In this document: one piece after another, positions 1 through 10,052 of the stretch
Position numbering within the stretch: the first letter of the stretch is position 1
How the letters are laid out: each line of letters starts with the position of its first letter
Source of the DNA: Maricaulis maris MCS10
GTDB lineage: Bacteria > Pseudomonadota > Alphaproteobacteria > Caulobacterales > Maricaulaceae
DNA: 64,000 nt
Direction of reading: 5' to 3'
Assembly (NCBI RefSeq): GCF_000014745.1
Contig: NC_008347.1
Coordinates: forward strand, 1,373,501 to 1,437,500
The notes under the pieces: generated by a model
Seen by the model: only the letters and a program-made list of their open reading frames with translations
Told to the model about the DNA's origin: nothing
Databases searched by the model: none
Position numbers and translations under genes: made by a program

Positions 1-562
1 CATCTCGTCCATGAACCTCGGCGAAATTGGCGCGGCGCAGCTCGGCACTCCGGAAATTGGTGTCATTCAGGTCGGCTCGAAGAAAATTGACCTGGCGCAG
101 CCGGGCGTCGGCAAACAGCGTGTCGTTCAGCGACGAGCCGATAAAGGTCACGAAGACCATCTGGGAGCCGGTGAAGTCGGTCTCGGAGAGGTCAGCCGAG
201 GAAAAGTTCACGCGCTCAATGATCGAGTTGGACAGCGTCGCGCCGGACAGGTTGGCCCGTGAAAAGGTGACCCCGGTCAAGCGTGAATTGACCATGATGG
301 TGTCGGTGAAATCGGTATCGTTGAACCGGCTCTCGATCATCGAGACTGAATGGAGTTCCGACCGGGAGAAGCTCGTCCCTTCGAAATTGGCGCCGATGAA
401 GACGGCATTGGCCATGTTCTTGTCGGAAAAGTCGCAACCTTCGCATTCGCCGCCGATGGCCAGGCCACGGCGCGGATGGTCGTCGCCCCCGGCGAAGGCA
501 GACGCGGCCACCACGGTCAGCAGCGCGGCAGCAGAGGCGAATGTCATCAAACTGTTTCGCAT
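1..562 (-). CDS. secreted pentapeptide-repeat protein (3' end beyond window)
   Basis: Reading the minus strand from an ATG at 560-562 gives an open frame that runs off the window edge, so the C-terminus is missing (187 residues visible). The N-terminus is a typical signal peptide, with a hydrophobic core followed by a small-residue AFA cleavage region near residue 24. The mature part opens with a CEGC motif near residue 40. It continues as tandem five-residue repeats of the A(D/N)LxX/A(D/N)FxX type, which form a right-handed quadrilateral beta-helix. The next gene upstream on this strand (671-1159) is a shorter paralogue with the same signal peptide/CxGC/repeat order. A periplasmic or cell-surface location is inferred from the signal peptide. 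No specific function can be assigned; pentapeptide proteins range from gyrase mimics to structural envelope proteins. Confidence 0.85.
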   Translation of the reverse strand, partial: MRNSLMTFASAAALLTVVAASAFAGGDDHPRRGLAIGGECEGCDFSDKNMANAVFIGANFEGTSFSRSELHSVSMIESRFNDTDFTDTIMVNSRLTGVTFSRANLSGATLSNSIIERVNFSSADLSETDFTGSQMVFVTFIGSSLNDTLFADARLRQVNFLRADLNDTNFRSAELRRANFAEVHGRD

Positions 563-670
563 GTCCCCACGGATAGGCCACAGTCCCCGGCAAAGCGACT
601 TAAATCACGGTAACCCGTAGGTATATCCTATGAGGTGACAGTCGGGCTGACCAGAGCGTCGTGCCGCGTG

Positions 671-1159
671 CTAGCGGCAGTCAGGGACACTCAGGCCGGC
701 GGGCAGGCGGGTCGAGCGATCGCCACAGGCGCTGGAAAGCTGGGTCTGGGTCAGCCCGCGCGCTTCGGCCAGTTCCGCTCCGGAAAGGGTGGCGCCGGTC
801 AGATTGGCCCCGGTCAGGTCCGCTCCACCGAAATGGGCGCCGACCAGGTTGGCGCGTTGCAGGTCTGCATTGCGAAAACTTGCGCCCGTAAAGCGGCCCC
901 CGAACAGATTGGCTATCGACAGGTCCGCCCCGTTGAAGTCGGCCCGGTTCATGGTGACCAGGGCGAGGTTGGCCTGGCGCAATCGCGCACCTGACACATC
1001 GATGCCGGGCAAGTCACGATAGGCAAGTTCAACTTGGAACAGGTTGCAACCGGCGCAGGACTGGCCAGCCTGGACGCGCGCAATCTGTCCGGCATCCTGG
1101 GCCAGAACATGGCCGGATGTTGATAACAGGGCGGTCAGGGCAAGAATGAGCCGTACCAT
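671..1159 (-). CDS. secreted pentapeptide-repeat protein, paralogue of the downstream gene
   Basis: This encodes 162 residues. The ATG at 1157-1159 was chosen because it starts directly on a signal peptide (MVRLILALTALL, ending near HVLAQDA) and has a GGAG about nine bases upstream; the longer frame upstream is Arg/Pro-rich and not protein-like. After cleavage come SCAGC (about residue 36) and roughly eighteen pentapeptide units such as ADFNG, ADLSI, ANLFG, ADLQR and ADLTG. The C-terminus has two further Cys (SSACGD, VPDC), so disulfides in the periplasm are plausible. It is co-directional with the partial paralogue 108 bp downstream, and the RNR-like gene ends 73 bp upstream, so all three may be co-transcribed. 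Function unknown. Confidence 0.85.
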   Translation of the reverse strand: MVRLILALTALLSTSGHVLAQDAGQIARVQAGQSCAGCNLFQVELAYRDLPGIDVSGARLRQANLALVTMNRADFNGADLSIANLFGGRFTGASFRNADLQRANLVGAHFGGADLTGANLTGATLSGAELAEARGLTQTQLSSACGDRSTRLPAGLSVPDCR

Positions 1160-1232
1160 TGTGGAGCACTCCAAGCGTTGTTGCGCCTTGTCGTGCAAGG
1201 CCTGCGCCGTCGCGCCAGCCAGCCGCAGAAGG

Positions 1233-4169
1233 TCAGCCACCGCTCCAGTTGCACGCGTCGCAGGTCTGCCCGCCATTGTCGTTCTCGACCACGGTAAAAT
1301 GTCCGCACTCGGGGCAGGGCGCGCCGGTATAGCCGGAGATGTCGCGCGAGCTTGATCCGCTGGCCGCCTGGTCCTCGATCTCATAGTGGCCGGTTGTGGC
1401 ATCGCCGCCGGTCGCCGCCTTCTTGGGCGCATTCGCGAACATCAGGATATTGTCAGGGACCTGGCCGCGCGAGAAGCCTCGGGAAATGAATTTGGCGGCA
1501 TCTTCCCGCGCCAGCTTTTCTTCCTCGACTCCGCGCCCCAGACCGCCGGGATCAGCCTTGTCCGGCGAAATTTCGGCCAGGTCGTCACGTCCCAGATAGG
1601 ACACGCCCAGTTCGCGGAACAGGTAATCGAGGATCGAGGTGGCGTGCTGGATCGAGTCATTGCCCTGGACCGCACCGGCCGGCTCGAACCGGGTATAGAC
1701 GAAGGCGTCGACAAATTCTTCGAGCGGCACGCCGTATTGCAGGCCGATCGAGATCGCGATGGCAAAATTGTTCATCAGCGAGCGAAAGGCCGCGCCTTCC
1801 TTGTGCATGTCGATGAAGATCTCGCCGAGCTCGCCATCGTCAAATTCGCCGGTATGCAGATAGACCTTGTGGCCACCGACGGTCGCTTTCTGGATATAGC
1901 CCTTGCGACGGTCCGGGAGCTTGCGGCGCGCGGCGGGCTTTTCGACCACCCGCTCGACCGTCCGCTCAACGATCCGCTCGACGGGCTCTGCTTCAGCCGC
2001 GTAGTCGCCCTTGTCGAAATCGATGGATGGGAGCAGGTCGAACAGTCCCGAGGCGGTGCGGCGGATCGAGAGGTCCCGCAGGCCCAGCTCGCCACCCAGG
2101 TCGATCAGCGCAGCGACATCGTCAATGGTGGCATTGCCGTCCAGCGACAACTCCATGCGGCAATAGCCGCTGATCTGGTTCTCGATGGCCGCCGCCATCA
2201 TCATCTGGTCCTGAAGGCTCGGGGTCTCGAACACTGCGCGGATCCGGGCCGGAAGGTCCGGTGCACCGGCCAGATCGCCGGTGCCATGCGCATGGGCATC
2301 TGCGGCGCGGATATCATCTTCGGTGTAGCCGATTGCGTTGCACAAGGCGTTGCCGTGACGTTCGATAACGTCGCTGGTCAGGCCGAGCGCATCGCGGCAG
2401 ACCCGGTCGCCCAGTGTCCAGCGATTGAGCGCGTGGCGGACCGACGCACCTTCGGCGATGGAGTCCTCGAGACGTTCCAGTGCGGCGACAGGGACGCCGC
2501 GTTCCATCAAGTCCTCGAGCGAGATTCCCGGAGCGCCGCGCAGGCTGCCATGGCCGGCAGCGTGGTCTTCGGCCCGCTCGACATCGGTCACGGAGCAGCC
2601 AAGCGTCAACAATCCGGTCCGGGCGCAGTCTCGCAAGCGTTGCCCACCCGCCATGCCGGCATCGGCGGTGACAGCTGAGCGGACCGGCAGGGCTCCCAGA
2701 CTGTCCGCGTCAAGCAAGCCAGCGATCTCCGACGCCGGCGTCTGGCAGATCAGGGTCGGGCCAGGCCGGGCGAGGGCCGCTTTCGGCAGGAAGGGGGGAG
2801 CGGCCTTGGACAGGTATTCGGCAAGCTGGCAGAAACTGTCCGGCAAGGCGTCCAGACGAGGCGTTTCGCCGAGACCGGGTGCCGCGGCACCTGTCTCCAT
2901 TGCCACGTCGCGCAAGGTGCGGGTTGCCAGCTGACCGAGAGCCGCGGCTGTTTCGCGGGCTTCTTGGCTGCCAAAGGCCTGTCCACCGGCCATCAGCAAG
3001 GCACCCAGCCCGGTCAGGGCTATGGAGCCGGCTGAACCGGCACCCTTCGGGGCGCTCAAGGTCAGCGCAATGGCCCAGTAGCGGACTGTGTCGCAGAAAA
3101 TCCCGGCCTGAAACTCCCGGTCGTCACCGAAAAAGGCGGGCAGGTTTAAATGGATGGTCGGGCCGGTTTCTTCCGGGCTGGCATTGAACGCAAGAGATGG
3201 CCCCCCGAAACTCCAGATGGTCCGCGCGATGCCGGTCCGGAAATCTCGGGCACGGACCACGCCGCCATCCTGTTCGAAGGTCCACGCCTCGTCGTCGGCC
3301 ACGGCCCGGGTAAAGGCGCGCGGTACATGCAGTACCGCAGGGCGGGGCTCAACAGGGTCAGGAATGAGTTCGGACAGGGCATCGTCATCGGTTCCCTGGC
3401 GGGCCAGCGCGAGAGCGCGTTCGACGGCCTCTTCGGGGACACCGTCTTTCAGGGCCCGGCGCATGGCACGCGAAAGCGCGGCATTGCGGCGCGGGTCGAA
3501 GCAATCCTCGATATCGCCGGAGCAACGGCGCACGGCTTCGCCGATAGCCTCCAGGCGGTCACGGGTGACCCGGGCACCGACATCAAGCACGGAGGCGCGC
3601 AGGGCGGTCTCGGCGACGCGTCGCAACTGGCCGGGCGCTTGCTGCGAATTGACCCGGATCGTCAACGGGGCTGACCGGGCGGAGGTGGACGTCGCCGGGT
3701 CACCATAGGCCCAATCAACGCCGCCATGGCGGATCAGTCCGGCATCGGGCATCACCAGCCGGCCGGTCAGGCTGGCGGACAATTCATCGGCAAACAGGTC
3801 AGCATCCGCGTCTGTTGTGAAAGCGCCCTGGCGGGCTGCTGACCAGGCGAGTGAGCCGGCGAGGCGACGGGCGACGGCAGGCATGCCGGTCTCCAGCGCG
3901 CGCTCTTCGCCAATGCCGCAGGACGGGGTCAGTGTGCCAATTGTCTTGGCACTCTTGCGCGGTTCCGTGGTTTGCGGGCGGGGTGTGTCGAGCAGATCGG
4001 CCAGGCCCTGAACCGCGGTATCGCTCCACCCGGGGGGGGCGACCAGTGCGCGATCTGATCCCGACAATGAGCCATCATCGGCATCAATGCTGCCCAGCTG
4101 CCGGGCTTCGGGGACACCGCCGAGATCGGAGTCGGCGATGAATTGGGCAATGCGACCGAAGACCTGCAT
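1233..4169 (-). CDS. class II (B12-type) ribonucleotide reductase paralogue lacking active-site motifs
   Basis: This encodes 978 residues. The ATG at 4167-4169 follows AGGAGAGGA; the longer frame would overlap the divergent gene at 4325. From memory of alphaproteobacterial NrdJ, the protein looks collinear with it. A GGVDWAYG block (about 149-156) matches the GLHWAYG region. FNASPEE (328-334) sits where the NPCSE thiyl-radical motif belongs, and [11 protein letters not shown] (386-396) matches LGYANLGALLM. TPASEI (477-482) replaces the PTGTIG phosphate loop. [11 protein letters not shown] (629-639) lines up with the GTMTVEGAPHL segment but lacks the following Cys pair. From about 748 to 865 the TSCPD-like C-terminal domain is strongly conserved ([42 protein letters not shown]). 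The protein ends in a CPEC/CDAC ribbon (about 952-975). I infer a non-catalytic RNR homologue, perhaps regulatory. A diverged enzyme of unknown activity is the alternative. Confidence 0.8.
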   Translation of the reverse strand: MQVFGRIAQFIADSDLGGVPEARQLGSIDADDGSLSGSDRALVAPPGWSDTAVQGLADLLDTPRPQTTEPRKSAKTIGTLTPSCGIGEERALETGMPAVARRLAGSLAWSAARQGAFTTDADADLFADELSASLTGRLVMPDAGLIRHGGVDWAYGDPATSTSARSAPLTIRVNSQQAPGQLRRVAETALRASVLDVGARVTRDRLEAIGEAVRRCSGDIEDCFDPRRNAALSRAMRRALKDGVPEEAVERALALARQGTDDDALSELIPDPVEPRPAVLHVPRAFTRAVADDEAWTFEQDGGVVRARDFRTGIARTIWSFGGPSLAFNASPEETGPTIHLNLPAFFGDDREFQAGIFCDTVRYWAIALTLSAPKGAGSAGSIALTGLGALLMAGGQAFGSQEARETAAALGQLATRTLRDVAMETGAAAPGLGETPRLDALPDSFCQLAEYLSKAAPPFLPKAALARPGPTLICQTPASEIAGLLDADSLGALPVRSAVTADAGMAGGQRLRDCARTGLLTLGCSVTDVERAEDHAAGHGSLRGAPGISLEDLMERGVPVAALERLEDSIAEGASVRHALNRWTLGDRVCRDALGLTSDVIERHGNALCNAIGYTEDDIRAADAHAHGTGDLAGAPDLPARIRAVFETPSLQDQMMMAAAIENQISGYCRMELSLDGNATIDDVAALIDLGGELGLRDLSIRRTASGLFDLLPSIDFDKGDYAAEAEPVERIVERTVERVVEKPAARRKLPDRRKGYIQKATVGGHKVYLHTGEFDDGELGEIFIDMHKEGAAFRSLMNNFAIAISIGLQYGVPLEEFVDAFVYTRFEPAGAVQGNDSIQHATSILDYLFRELGVSYLGRDDLAEISPDKADPGGLGRGVEEEKLAREDAAKFISRGFSRGQVPDNILMFANAPKKAATGGDATTGHYEIEDQAASGSSSRDISGYTGAPCPECGHFTVVENDNGGQTCDACNWSGG

Positions 4170-4324
4170 GCGGCTTTCCTCTCCTGACCCGAATCGCTCG
4201 AGCGCAGCGTCAGTGTATCGTGTCGACGAGTTGTCCTGAAACCCGCCGCGTTCAACACTGGACCCGCCCGTCGCGTAAGGGCATATAAGCCAAGCCTGCC
4301 TCGACCGACTCGGAGCCGCTGACA

Positions 4325-4741
4325 ATGTTCGGACTGATCGCAAAACTGTTTGTGTGGTGGAAAGACGCCACGCCGGGAACCTTCCTGACGCTGCGCATGC
4401 GCGGTGCCAAGCAGGTCGGCTCGGATGAGTACGGCAATCGCTATTTCGAGGAATCCGGCGTCACCGGTCCCGATGGCCAGGGCCAGAAACGCCGCTGGGT
4501 CATCTACAAGGGCTATGCCGATGCCTCGCGCGTGCCGTCCGATTGGCATGGCTGGCTGCATCACACCTTTGACGAATTGCCCACCGACACGCCGCTCGCC
4601 CGCCAGGCTTGGGAAAAGGATCACCATCCCAACCTGACCGGAACGGTGCATGCCTATCGTCCGACCGGATCCCTGGCTGTGGGCGATCGTCGCCAGTCCA
4701 CCACGGGCGACTATCAGGCTTGGTCCCCGGACGAGGCATAA
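4325..4741 (+). CDS. NADH:ubiquinone oxidoreductase accessory subunit, NDUFA12 family
   Basis: This 138-residue protein matches the NDUFA12 (17.2 kDa) accessory subunit of respiratory complex I, which alphaproteobacteria share with mitochondria. Family signs are the N-terminal [12 protein letters not shown], the core [10 protein letters not shown], the RRWVIYKG segment and WHGWLHHT followed by a Pro-rich, YQAW-containing C-terminus. It should sit on the membrane arm side of complex I at the cytoplasmic membrane. A GGAG lies nine bases before the ATG. The gene is divergent from the RNR paralogue (155 bp between them) and followed 42 bp later by the DUF2155 gene. The NDUFA12-DUF2155-aat order is, to my knowledge, common in alphaproteobacteria. 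Confidence 0.93.
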   Translation: MFGLIAKLFVWWKDATPGTFLTLRMRGAKQVGSDEYGNRYFEESGVTGPDGQGQKRRWVIYKGYADASRVPSDWHGWLHHTFDELPTDTPLARQAWEKDHHPNLTGTVHAYRPTGSLAVGDRRQSTTGDYQAWSPDEA

Positions 4742-4783
4742 TTCGCCTTTACCGCGTCACAATCCCGCGACAGGGTATGCATC

Positions 4784-5260
4784 ATGAAAACCTGTGTTCT
4801 CGCTTCGATTGTCTCGCTTGTCCTTGCCGCGCCGTCATGGGCGCAAGACAATACCCAGCCAACCTCTGACAGCGCGACCGATGCCGCGGACCTTCTGCGG
4901 CGCGATGATCCCGACAACACTGTCCAGCGGGGTCCGCTATCGTCCGAGCCCGGCACGGTGGTCGTGCTGCGTGGCCTCGACAAGGTCACCGCGCGGACCC
5001 GGGATTTCGAAGTCGAGATCGGTGACACGGTGCAGTTCGGGGCGCTGTCGATTACCGCACAATATTGCCGGAAACGGCCGCCTGAAGAGACCCCGGAAAC
5101 CTATGCCTTCCTGCAGATCAATGATCGCCGCACCGATGGCTTTGGTGTCGATGTCGAGGGCGAGCAGGTGTTTTCCGGTTGGATGTTTGCATCGCGCCCG
5201 GCCCAGAACCCGCTCGAGCACCCGGTCTATGACGTCTGGGTGATTGATTGCAGGGCCTGA
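4784..5260 (+). CDS. DUF2155 periplasmic protein
   Basis: This 158-residue protein has a clear signal peptide ([20 protein letters not shown], cut before QDN). It has a short acidic linker and then a DUF2155 domain (about 55-158) with [11 protein letters not shown], the [13 protein letters not shown] segment and the closing [11 protein letters not shown] and [11 protein letters not shown]. Two Cys (in YCRK and DCRA) could form a disulfide. The family is conserved in alphaproteobacteria beside NDUFA12 and has no established function. The 3' end overlaps the convergent aat gene by 34 bp. Confidence 0.9.
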   Translation: MKTCVLASIVSLVLAAPSWAQDNTQPTSDSATDAADLLRRDDPDNTVQRGPLSSEPGTVVVLRGLDKVTARTRDFEVEIGDTVQFGALSITAQYCRKRPPEETPETYAFLQINDRRTDGFGVDVEGEQVFSGWMFASRPAQNPLEHPVYDVWVIDCRA

Positions 5261-5877
5261 GCACCGGTAATTTCGTCCGGCAAGGCGCTGAAATCGGCTT
5301 CAAAAATCAAGGCTTCAGCCAGACGCTCGCGATAGTCGCTGCGCGAAATCGTGCGGGCGCCAAAACTCTCCAGATGTTCCGTCGTAAACTGGGTGTCGAG
5401 CAGGCTGTAGCCACCAGCCCTGAGGCGGGCAATCAGGTGGACCAGGGCGACCTTGGACGCGTCCCGGCGCAAGGAAAACATGCTCTCGCCGAAAAAGGCC
5501 GCGCCAAGTGAGACCCCGTAGAGGCCGCCAACCAGGTCCGCTCCCGACCAGCATTCCACTGAGTGGGCGTAACCGGCGTCATGGAGCTGGGAATAGAGAC
5601 GTATGATCGACTCGTTGATCCACGTCTCCTCGCGACCGGGTGCCGACTGGGCACACCCCGCAACAACGGCCTCGAAGTCCTGGTTGATGGTCACCTGGTA
5701 CACATCCTGGCGGACGGTCTTTCGCAGGCTGCGCGAGGCGTGAAACTGGTCCAGCGGGATGATGCCCCGCTCGTCCGGATCAAGGAGATAGATGCGCGGA
5801 TCGTCGCGGCCTTCCGCCATCGGGAAGACGCCACGCGCATAGCAGTTGAGCAATTCCTCGGCACCAAAGCCGCGCAT
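5227..5877 (-). CDS. aat: leucyl/phenylalanyl-tRNA--protein transferase
   Basis: This encodes 216 residues, typical for Aat. The enzyme transfers Leu or Phe from aminoacyl-tRNA to proteins with N-terminal Arg or Lys, creating degrons read by ClpS. Family signatures are [15 protein letters not shown] at the N-terminus, [10 protein letters not shown], the HSVECW and [11 protein letters not shown] core, [16 protein letters not shown], and [16 protein letters not shown]. The start at 5875-5877 gives the usual family N-terminus. It lies 30 bp downstream of accC on the same strand and overlaps the DUF2155 gene at its 3' end. Its pathway partners clpS and clpA lie elsewhere in this window (26.2-28.9 kb). 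Confidence 0.96.
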   Translation of the reverse strand: MRGFGAEELLNCYARGVFPMAEGRDDPRIYLLDPDERGIIPLDQFHASRSLRKTVRQDVYQVTINQDFEAVVAGCAQSAPGREETWINESIIRLYSQLHDAGYAHSVECWSGADLVGGLYGVSLGAAFFGESMFSLRRDASKVALVHLIARLRAGGYSLLDTQFTTEHLESFGARTISRSDYRERLAEALIFEADFSALPDEITGAQALQSITQTS

Positions 5878-5907
5878 GATCTCTCCCGGACCTGTCGGCA
5901 GCGGAGA

Positions 5908-7254
5908 TCAGTTCTCCCGGCTTGCCAACCAGTCTTCCAGCCAGCGGATGTGGTAATTGCCACTCACGAAATCCGCTTCCTCGAGCAAGTCGAGGAAGAT
6001 CGGGATCGTGGTTTCCACTCCGCCGACAACCATTTCTTCCAGCGACCGGCGCAGACGCAATAGCGCTTCCTCGCGGGTGCGACCGTGCACGATCAGCTTG
6101 CCGATCAGGCTGTCATAATAAGGTGGGATGGAATAGCCGGCGTAAAGGGCGGAATCGAGGCGAACGCCCAGACCGCCCGGGGCGTGGAAATCGGTGACAA
6201 GGCCGGGCGACGGCGCGAAGGTGCGCGCGTTCTCGGCATTGATCCGGCATTCGATGGCCCAGCCTTCAAAGGTCACATCGCTCTGCTTGATGTCGAGCTT
6301 CTGGCCGTCGGCGACGCGGATCTGCTCGCGCACCAGGTCGATGCCGGTGATCATCTCGGTGACCGGATGCTCCACCTGCAGGCGGGTATTCATCTCGATG
6401 AAGTAGAACTCGCCGTTTTCCCACAGGAATTCGATCGTGCCGACGCCGCGATAGCCGATCGCCTCGATGGCCCTGCGGACGACATCACCGATCTTCTTGC
6501 GATCATCATCGTTGAGGGCCGGTGAGGGGGCTTCCTCGAGGATCTTCTGGTGGCGGCGCTGCAGCGAGCAGTCGCGCTCGCCCAGATGGACCACATTGCC
6601 ATGCGTGTCGGCGAGGATCTGGATCTCGATATGGCGCGGGCGGCCAAGGTATTTTTCAATATAGACCGTGCCGTCGCCAAAGGCTGCGAGGGCCTCGGTC
6701 GAGGCCGTGTCCATGGCTTCTTTCAGGTTGGCGGCTGTCTCGGCCACCTTCATGCCGCGGCCACCGCCGCCGGATGCCGCCTTGATCAGGACCGGATAGC
6801 CGATCTTCTCTGCGATCGGCACGGCGTCTTCATAGGTGTCGACGCCGCCTTCCGAGCCGGGGACGACCGGGATTCCGGCATCCATGACGGCCTGTTTGGC
6901 AGTGATCTTGTCACCCATCATGCGGATATGCGCCGCCGTCGGGCCGATGAAGGCGAGGCCGTGCGCTTCGACGATTTCGGCGAAGCGGGCATTCTCCGAC
7001 AGGAAGCCATAGCCCGGGTGGATCGCCTGGGCGCCGGTGACTTCGGCCGCGGTGATGATGGCCGGTATGTTGAGATAGGACTTGTTGGCCGGCGGCGGTC
7101 CGATGCACACGCTCTCGTCGGCGAGGCGGACATGCATGGCGTTGGCATCGGCCTCTGAGTGCACGGCCACAGTCCGGATGCCCATCTCGCGGCAGGCGCG
7201 ATGGACGCGAAGGGCAATTTCGCCGCGATTGGCGATCAGGATCTTGTCGAACAT
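5908..7254 (-). CDS. accC: acetyl-CoA carboxylase, biotin carboxylase subunit
   Basis: This encodes 448 residues. It carboxylates biotin on AccB with ATP and bicarbonate, the first half-reaction of acetyl-CoA carboxylase in fatty acid synthesis. It shows the N-terminal [16 protein letters not shown], the ATP-grasp Gly loop [13 protein letters not shown], the catalytic [14 protein letters not shown] block and the C-terminal biotin carboxylase domain ([11 protein letters not shown] onward). The start is 25 bp after the accB stop. Together with accB and aroQ upstream and aat downstream it forms one minus-strand unit. No frameshift or missing catalytic residue is visible. Confidence 0.98.
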   Translation of the reverse strand: MFDKILIANRGEIALRVHRACREMGIRTVAVHSEADANAMHVRLADESVCIGPPPANKSYLNIPAIITAAEVTGAQAIHPGYGFLSENARFAEIVEAHGLAFIGPTAAHIRMMGDKITAKQAVMDAGIPVVPGSEGGVDTYEDAVPIAEKIGYPVLIKAASGGGGRGMKVAETAANLKEAMDTASTEALAAFGDGTVYIEKYLGRPRHIEIQILADTHGNVVHLGERDCSLQRRHQKILEEAPSPALNDDDRKKIGDVVRRAIEAIGYRGVGTIEFLWENGEFYFIEMNTRLQVEHPVTEMITGIDLVREQIRVADGQKLDIKQSDVTFEGWAIECRINAENARTFAPSPGLVTDFHAPGGLGVRLDSALYAGYSIPPYYDSLIGKLIVHGRTREEALLRLRRSLEEMVVGGVETTIPIFLDLLEEADFVSGNYHIRWLEDWLASREN

Positions 7255-7279
7255 GTCGTCGCTCGCCTTGCTGGTCGCG

Positions 7280-7765
7280 TCAGGACAGGACGAAGAGGGG
7301 TTCGCCGAATTCCACCGGCTGCCCGTCCTCGACGAGAATGGCGCTGACCGTGCCGGATTTTTCGGCCGTGATCGGGTTGAACGTTTTCATGGCCTCGACC
7401 AGCAGGATGGTATCGCCCTTCTTCACCTGGTCGCCGACGGTCACGAAATTGCCGGCATCCGGATTGGGACGCAGATAGGCCGTGCCCACCATCGGAGATT
7501 TGACCGCATTCGGGTCATCGGCGGAGGCCGCCGGAGCCGCTGCGGCAACGGGAGCTGCTGCGGGTGCGGCGATGGCAGCCGGTGCGGCGGCTGGCGCGGC
7601 CACGCTGTGGACGACCGGCGCTGCGGTAATCTGACGGGCGATCTTGAGGCGCAGATCGCCCCGCTCGACTTCGATTTCCGACAGGTCGGTTTCCCGGAGG
7701 ATGTCGGCGAGCTCGCGGACGAGTTTCGCGCTGATCGGGGAGCGGGGGCGGGAATCAGAACTCAT
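7280..7765 (-). CDS. accB: biotin carboxyl carrier protein of acetyl-CoA carboxylase
   Basis: This encodes 161 residues. It has an N-terminal helical segment ([18 protein letters not shown]), an Ala/Pro-rich flexible linker (about 49-82), and a biotinyl domain (about 88-161) with the biotinylation motif EAMK, in which K127 is the acceptor Lys. The carrier shuttles carboxybiotin between AccC and the carboxyltransferase. It sits between aroQ (21 bp upstream) and accC (25 bp downstream), the usual accB-accC order. Length and domain order are ordinary. Confidence 0.97.
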   Translation of the reverse strand: MSSDSRPRSPISAKLVRELADILRETDLSEIEVERGDLRLKIARQITAAPVVHSVAAPAAAPAAIAAPAAAPVAAAAPAASADDPNAVKSPMVGTAYLRPNPDAGNFVTVGDQVKKGDTILLVEAMKTFNPITAEKSGTVSAILVEDGQPVEFGEPLFVLS

Positions 7766-7786
7766 GATGTAAGGCCTTTGGTTCCG

Positions 7787-8227
7787 TCAGTTGCCAAGAG
7801 AGGTGATGGCAGCGTTGATGCCCAGAAGATAGCTTTGCAGACCCAAACCGGTGATCGATCCGCGTGCCGCCAGGGCGATGTAGGAGTGGTGCCGAAATGC
7901 TTCGCGTGCTGCCGTCTGACTCAAATGTACTTCGATGACCGGAGGTTCTATCGCGCGAACTGCGTCGTGCAAAGCGACGGATGTATGCGTAAATGCAGCC
8001 GGGTTGAAAACAACTGCACACGCATTGACGTTTGCGTCATGCAGCCAGTCAATCAGTTCGCCTTCATGATTGGACTGGCGAAAGAGGATCTCATACCCCA
8101 AGTCACGGGCATGCCTGGCACAGGCCTGTTCGATCTCTTTCAGGCTCAACGTGCCATAGACATCCGGCTCGCGGGTGCCGAGCAGGTTGAGGTTGGGACC
8201 GTTGAGTATGTGAATCGGTTGGGTCAT
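7787..8227 (-). CDS. aroQ: type II 3-dehydroquinate dehydratase
   Basis: This 146-residue protein catalyses the third shikimate-pathway step (3-dehydroquinate to 3-dehydroshikimate). The family N-terminus IHILNGPNLNLLGTREPDVYG carries the active-site Arg and Tyr. QSNHEGELIDWLH, NPAAFTHTSVAL and the EVHL...REAFRHHSY block contain the catalytic His and substrate-binding residues. The enzyme is normally a dodecamer. It heads the aroQ-accB-accC-aat unit and is divergent from thiS, with 73 bp between them. Confidence 0.97.
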   Translation of the reverse strand: MTQPIHILNGPNLNLLGTREPDVYGTLSLKEIEQACARHARDLGYEILFRQSNHEGELIDWLHDANVNACAVVFNPAAFTHTSVALHDAVRAIEPPVIEVHLSQTAAREAFRHHSYIALAARGSITGLGLQSYLLGINAAITSLGN

Positions 8228-8300
8228 GGCCTTGCTTTTCAGCGGTTACGGGATTTACCACGGGTCTAACGAGGGACTCAGAGAAAGGCCAGCGAAGACC

Positions 8301-8504
8301 ATGCTGCAGCTGACAGTCAATGGTGAAGGCCGCAAGGTCGCGCCCGATACCAGTGTGAGTGGCCTCGTCACGATCCTCGGCCTTGATGGCCGCAAGATCG
8401 CCGTCGAGCGCAATCTGGCCATCGTGCCGCGCTCGCAATATGAGCAGACCGCGCTCGCCGATGGCGACCGGATCGAGATAGTCGCATTTGTCGGAGGTGG
8501 ATGA
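8301..8504 (+). CDS. thiS: sulfur carrier protein ThiS
   Basis: This is a 67-residue ubiquitin-fold carrier. The start ATG at 8301 (MLQLTVNGE) was chosen because it begins the beta-grasp fold directly; an in-frame extension upstream is not family-like. The C-terminus ends in Gly-Gly-Gly, where ThiF/MoeB-type enzymes adenylate the tail and thiocarboxylate forms. Together with ThiG it delivers sulfur to the thiazole ring of thiamine. The stop overlaps the region just before the thiG start, indicating translational coupling. The 73-bp leader has no TPP riboswitch that I can recognise. Confidence 0.93.
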   Translation: MLQLTVNGEGRKVAPDTSVSGLVTILGLDGRKIAVERNLAIVPRSQYEQTALADGDRIEIVAFVGGG

Positions 8505-8505
8505 G

Positions 8506-9309
8506 ATGGAAGACGCAGTCACGATGGACACAGCCTTCGAGGACAAGCCGCTGGTTGTGGCCGGTCGCACCTTCACCTCGCGCCTGATCATTGGCACCGG
8601 CAAGTACAAGACCTATGCCCAGAATGCCCAGGCGCTGGAGGCCTCCGGCGCCGAAATGATCACCGTCGCCATCCGCCGGGTGAACCTGTCCAATCCGGAC
8701 GAGCCGCGCCTGGTCGATTTCATCTCGCCGGACGATTACACCTTCCTGCCCAACACCGCCGGCTGTTTCACCGGCGAAGATGCCGTGCGCACGCTGCGCC
8801 TGGCCCGCGAGGCCGGCGGCTGGAACCTGGTCAAGCTGGAAGTCCTGTCTGACCCCAAACACCTCTATCCCGACATGGCCGAGACGCTGCGCGCCGCCGA
8901 GCTTTTGATCAAGGACGGGTTCGACGTCATGGTCTATTGCTCGGACGACCCGGTCTACGCCAGGAAACTGGAAGAAATCGGCTGCTGCGCGATCATGCCG
9001 CTGGGCGCGCCGATCGGCTCCGGCCTCGGCATCCAGAACCCGGTCAATATCCGCCTCATCATCGAACAGACCAAGGTGCCGGTCATTGTCGATGCCGGTG
9101 TCGGTACGGCGTCAGATGCCACCGTGGCGATGGAGCTGGGCTGTGACGGTGTGTTGATGAACACCGCCATCGCCGAAGCGAAAGACCCGATCCGCATGGC
9201 GCGGGCGATGCGCCATGCGGTCATTGCCGGTCGTGAAAGCTATCTCGCCGGACGCATGCCGAAGAAGCGCTATGCCGATCCGTCGAGCCCGCTCTCCGGG
9301 CTGATCTAG
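8506..9309 (+). CDS. thiG: thiazole synthase
   Basis: This encodes 267 residues. I chose the ATG at 8506 because GGAGGTGG lies five bases upstream (8493-8500); an in-frame ATG at 8488 lies inside thiS. ThiG condenses deoxyxylulose phosphate, dehydroglycine/iminoglycine and ThiS thiocarboxylate to thiazole phosphate. It has a TIM-barrel fold, with the Schiff-base Lys in [10 protein letters not shown] (K110) and phosphate-binding glycines in [12 protein letters not shown] and [11 protein letters not shown]. Other thi genes are not in this window. The stop overlaps the convergent DsbA-like gene by 4 bp. Confidence 0.96.
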   Translation: MEDAVTMDTAFEDKPLVVAGRTFTSRLIIGTGKYKTYAQNAQALEASGAEMITVAIRRVNLSNPDEPRLVDFISPDDYTFLPNTAGCFTGEDAVRTLRLAREAGGWNLVKLEVLSDPKHLYPDMAETLRAAELLIKDGFDVMVYCSDDPVYARKLEEIGCCAIMPLGAPIGSGLGIQNPVNIRLIIEQTKVPVIVDAGVGTASDATVAMELGCDGVLMNTAIAEAKDPIRMARAMRHAVIAGRESYLAGRMPKKRYADPSSPLSGLI

Positions 9310-10052
9310 CCGCGCAGGGCTGCGGACAGCGCCTCGTTCAGGGCCATCTCGTTGGCGCCGGGCACGACCACACCGTCGACAATGAAGAAGGGCGTACCGG
9401 TCACATTCAGGGCCCGGCCCAGCGAGCGGACCTGGTTGATATGGGCGAGGATTTCCGGATCCTCCATGTCGGTCCGCATCTGCGCGACATCGACACCGGA
9501 GACGGCCGCGAGTTGGTCGATACGAGTGCCCGGCAGTGGTCCTGACGAGCGGATGAGTGCCATGTGGAAGGCGGCATAGACCTCGTCACCCTGGCGCAGG
9601 GCGGCGATCGCTGCGCGCGAGGCCTCCACCGATTCATCGCCCAGGATCGGGTATTCCTTGAACAGGATCTGGACCCGGTCGCCATATTCCTCGCGCACGC
9701 TTTCGACCCAGGAGGCGGCGACCCGGCAATAGGAGCACTTGTAGTCCATGAATTCGACGATCACGACTTCGGCGTCATCCGGGCCGAGGCGAGGGTCGCG
9801 CGGATCATTGTAGATGGCCGCCTCATTGGCGGAGAGAGCGTCGTAGACCGACTGCATCTCGCGGGCCCGGGCCCGGCGCTGCAGCTCGATCAGCGCTTCC
9901 TCGATGATTTCAGGGTTTTCCAGGATGTAGGAGCGGATCAGTTCGCGAACCTCGTCACGCTCCGGCTCGCTCAGCTGGGCGGAGGCGGCGGGTTGCTGGC
10001 AGCCCATCAAAAACACTATGGCGGCGAAGGCCCCGGCAAATCGCAACATCAT
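9306..10052 (-). CDS. DsbA-family thiol oxidoreductase, predicted lipoprotein
   Basis: This encodes 248 residues. The N-terminus is a lipoprotein signal with lipobox LMGC (C18 would be lipidated). A charged helical stretch (about 31-65) follows, then a thioredoxin/DsbA-like domain whose redox motif is CSYC (C106-C109). The cis-Pro loop is GTPFFIVDG near residue 215. It therefore likely forms or isomerises disulfides in the periplasm while membrane-anchored. The N-terminal helical region resembles that of ScsC/Com1-type proteins, which oligomerise, so an isomerase role is possible. It is convergent with thiG. Confidence 0.9.
   Translation of the reverse strand: MMLRFAGAFAAIVFLMGCQQPAASAQLSEPERDEVRELIRSYILENPEIIEEALIELQRRARAREMQSVYDALSANEAAIYNDPRDPRLGPDDAEVVIVEFMDYKCSYCRVAASWVESVREEYGDRVQILFKEYPILGDESVEASRAAIAALRQGDEVYAAFHMALIRSSGPLPGTRIDQLAAVSGVDVAQMRTDMEDPEILAHINQVRSLGRALNVTGTPFFIVDGVVVPGANEMALNEALSAALRG

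Noticed and set aside
1386-2678. Plus-strand 430-codon frame opposite the RNR-like gene
   Set aside because: Antisense shadow; the minus-strand reading shows clear RNR homology.
8228-8300. TPP riboswitch before thiS
   Set aside because: Only 73 bases are available and the conserved CTGAGA and the P4/P5 elements are not present.
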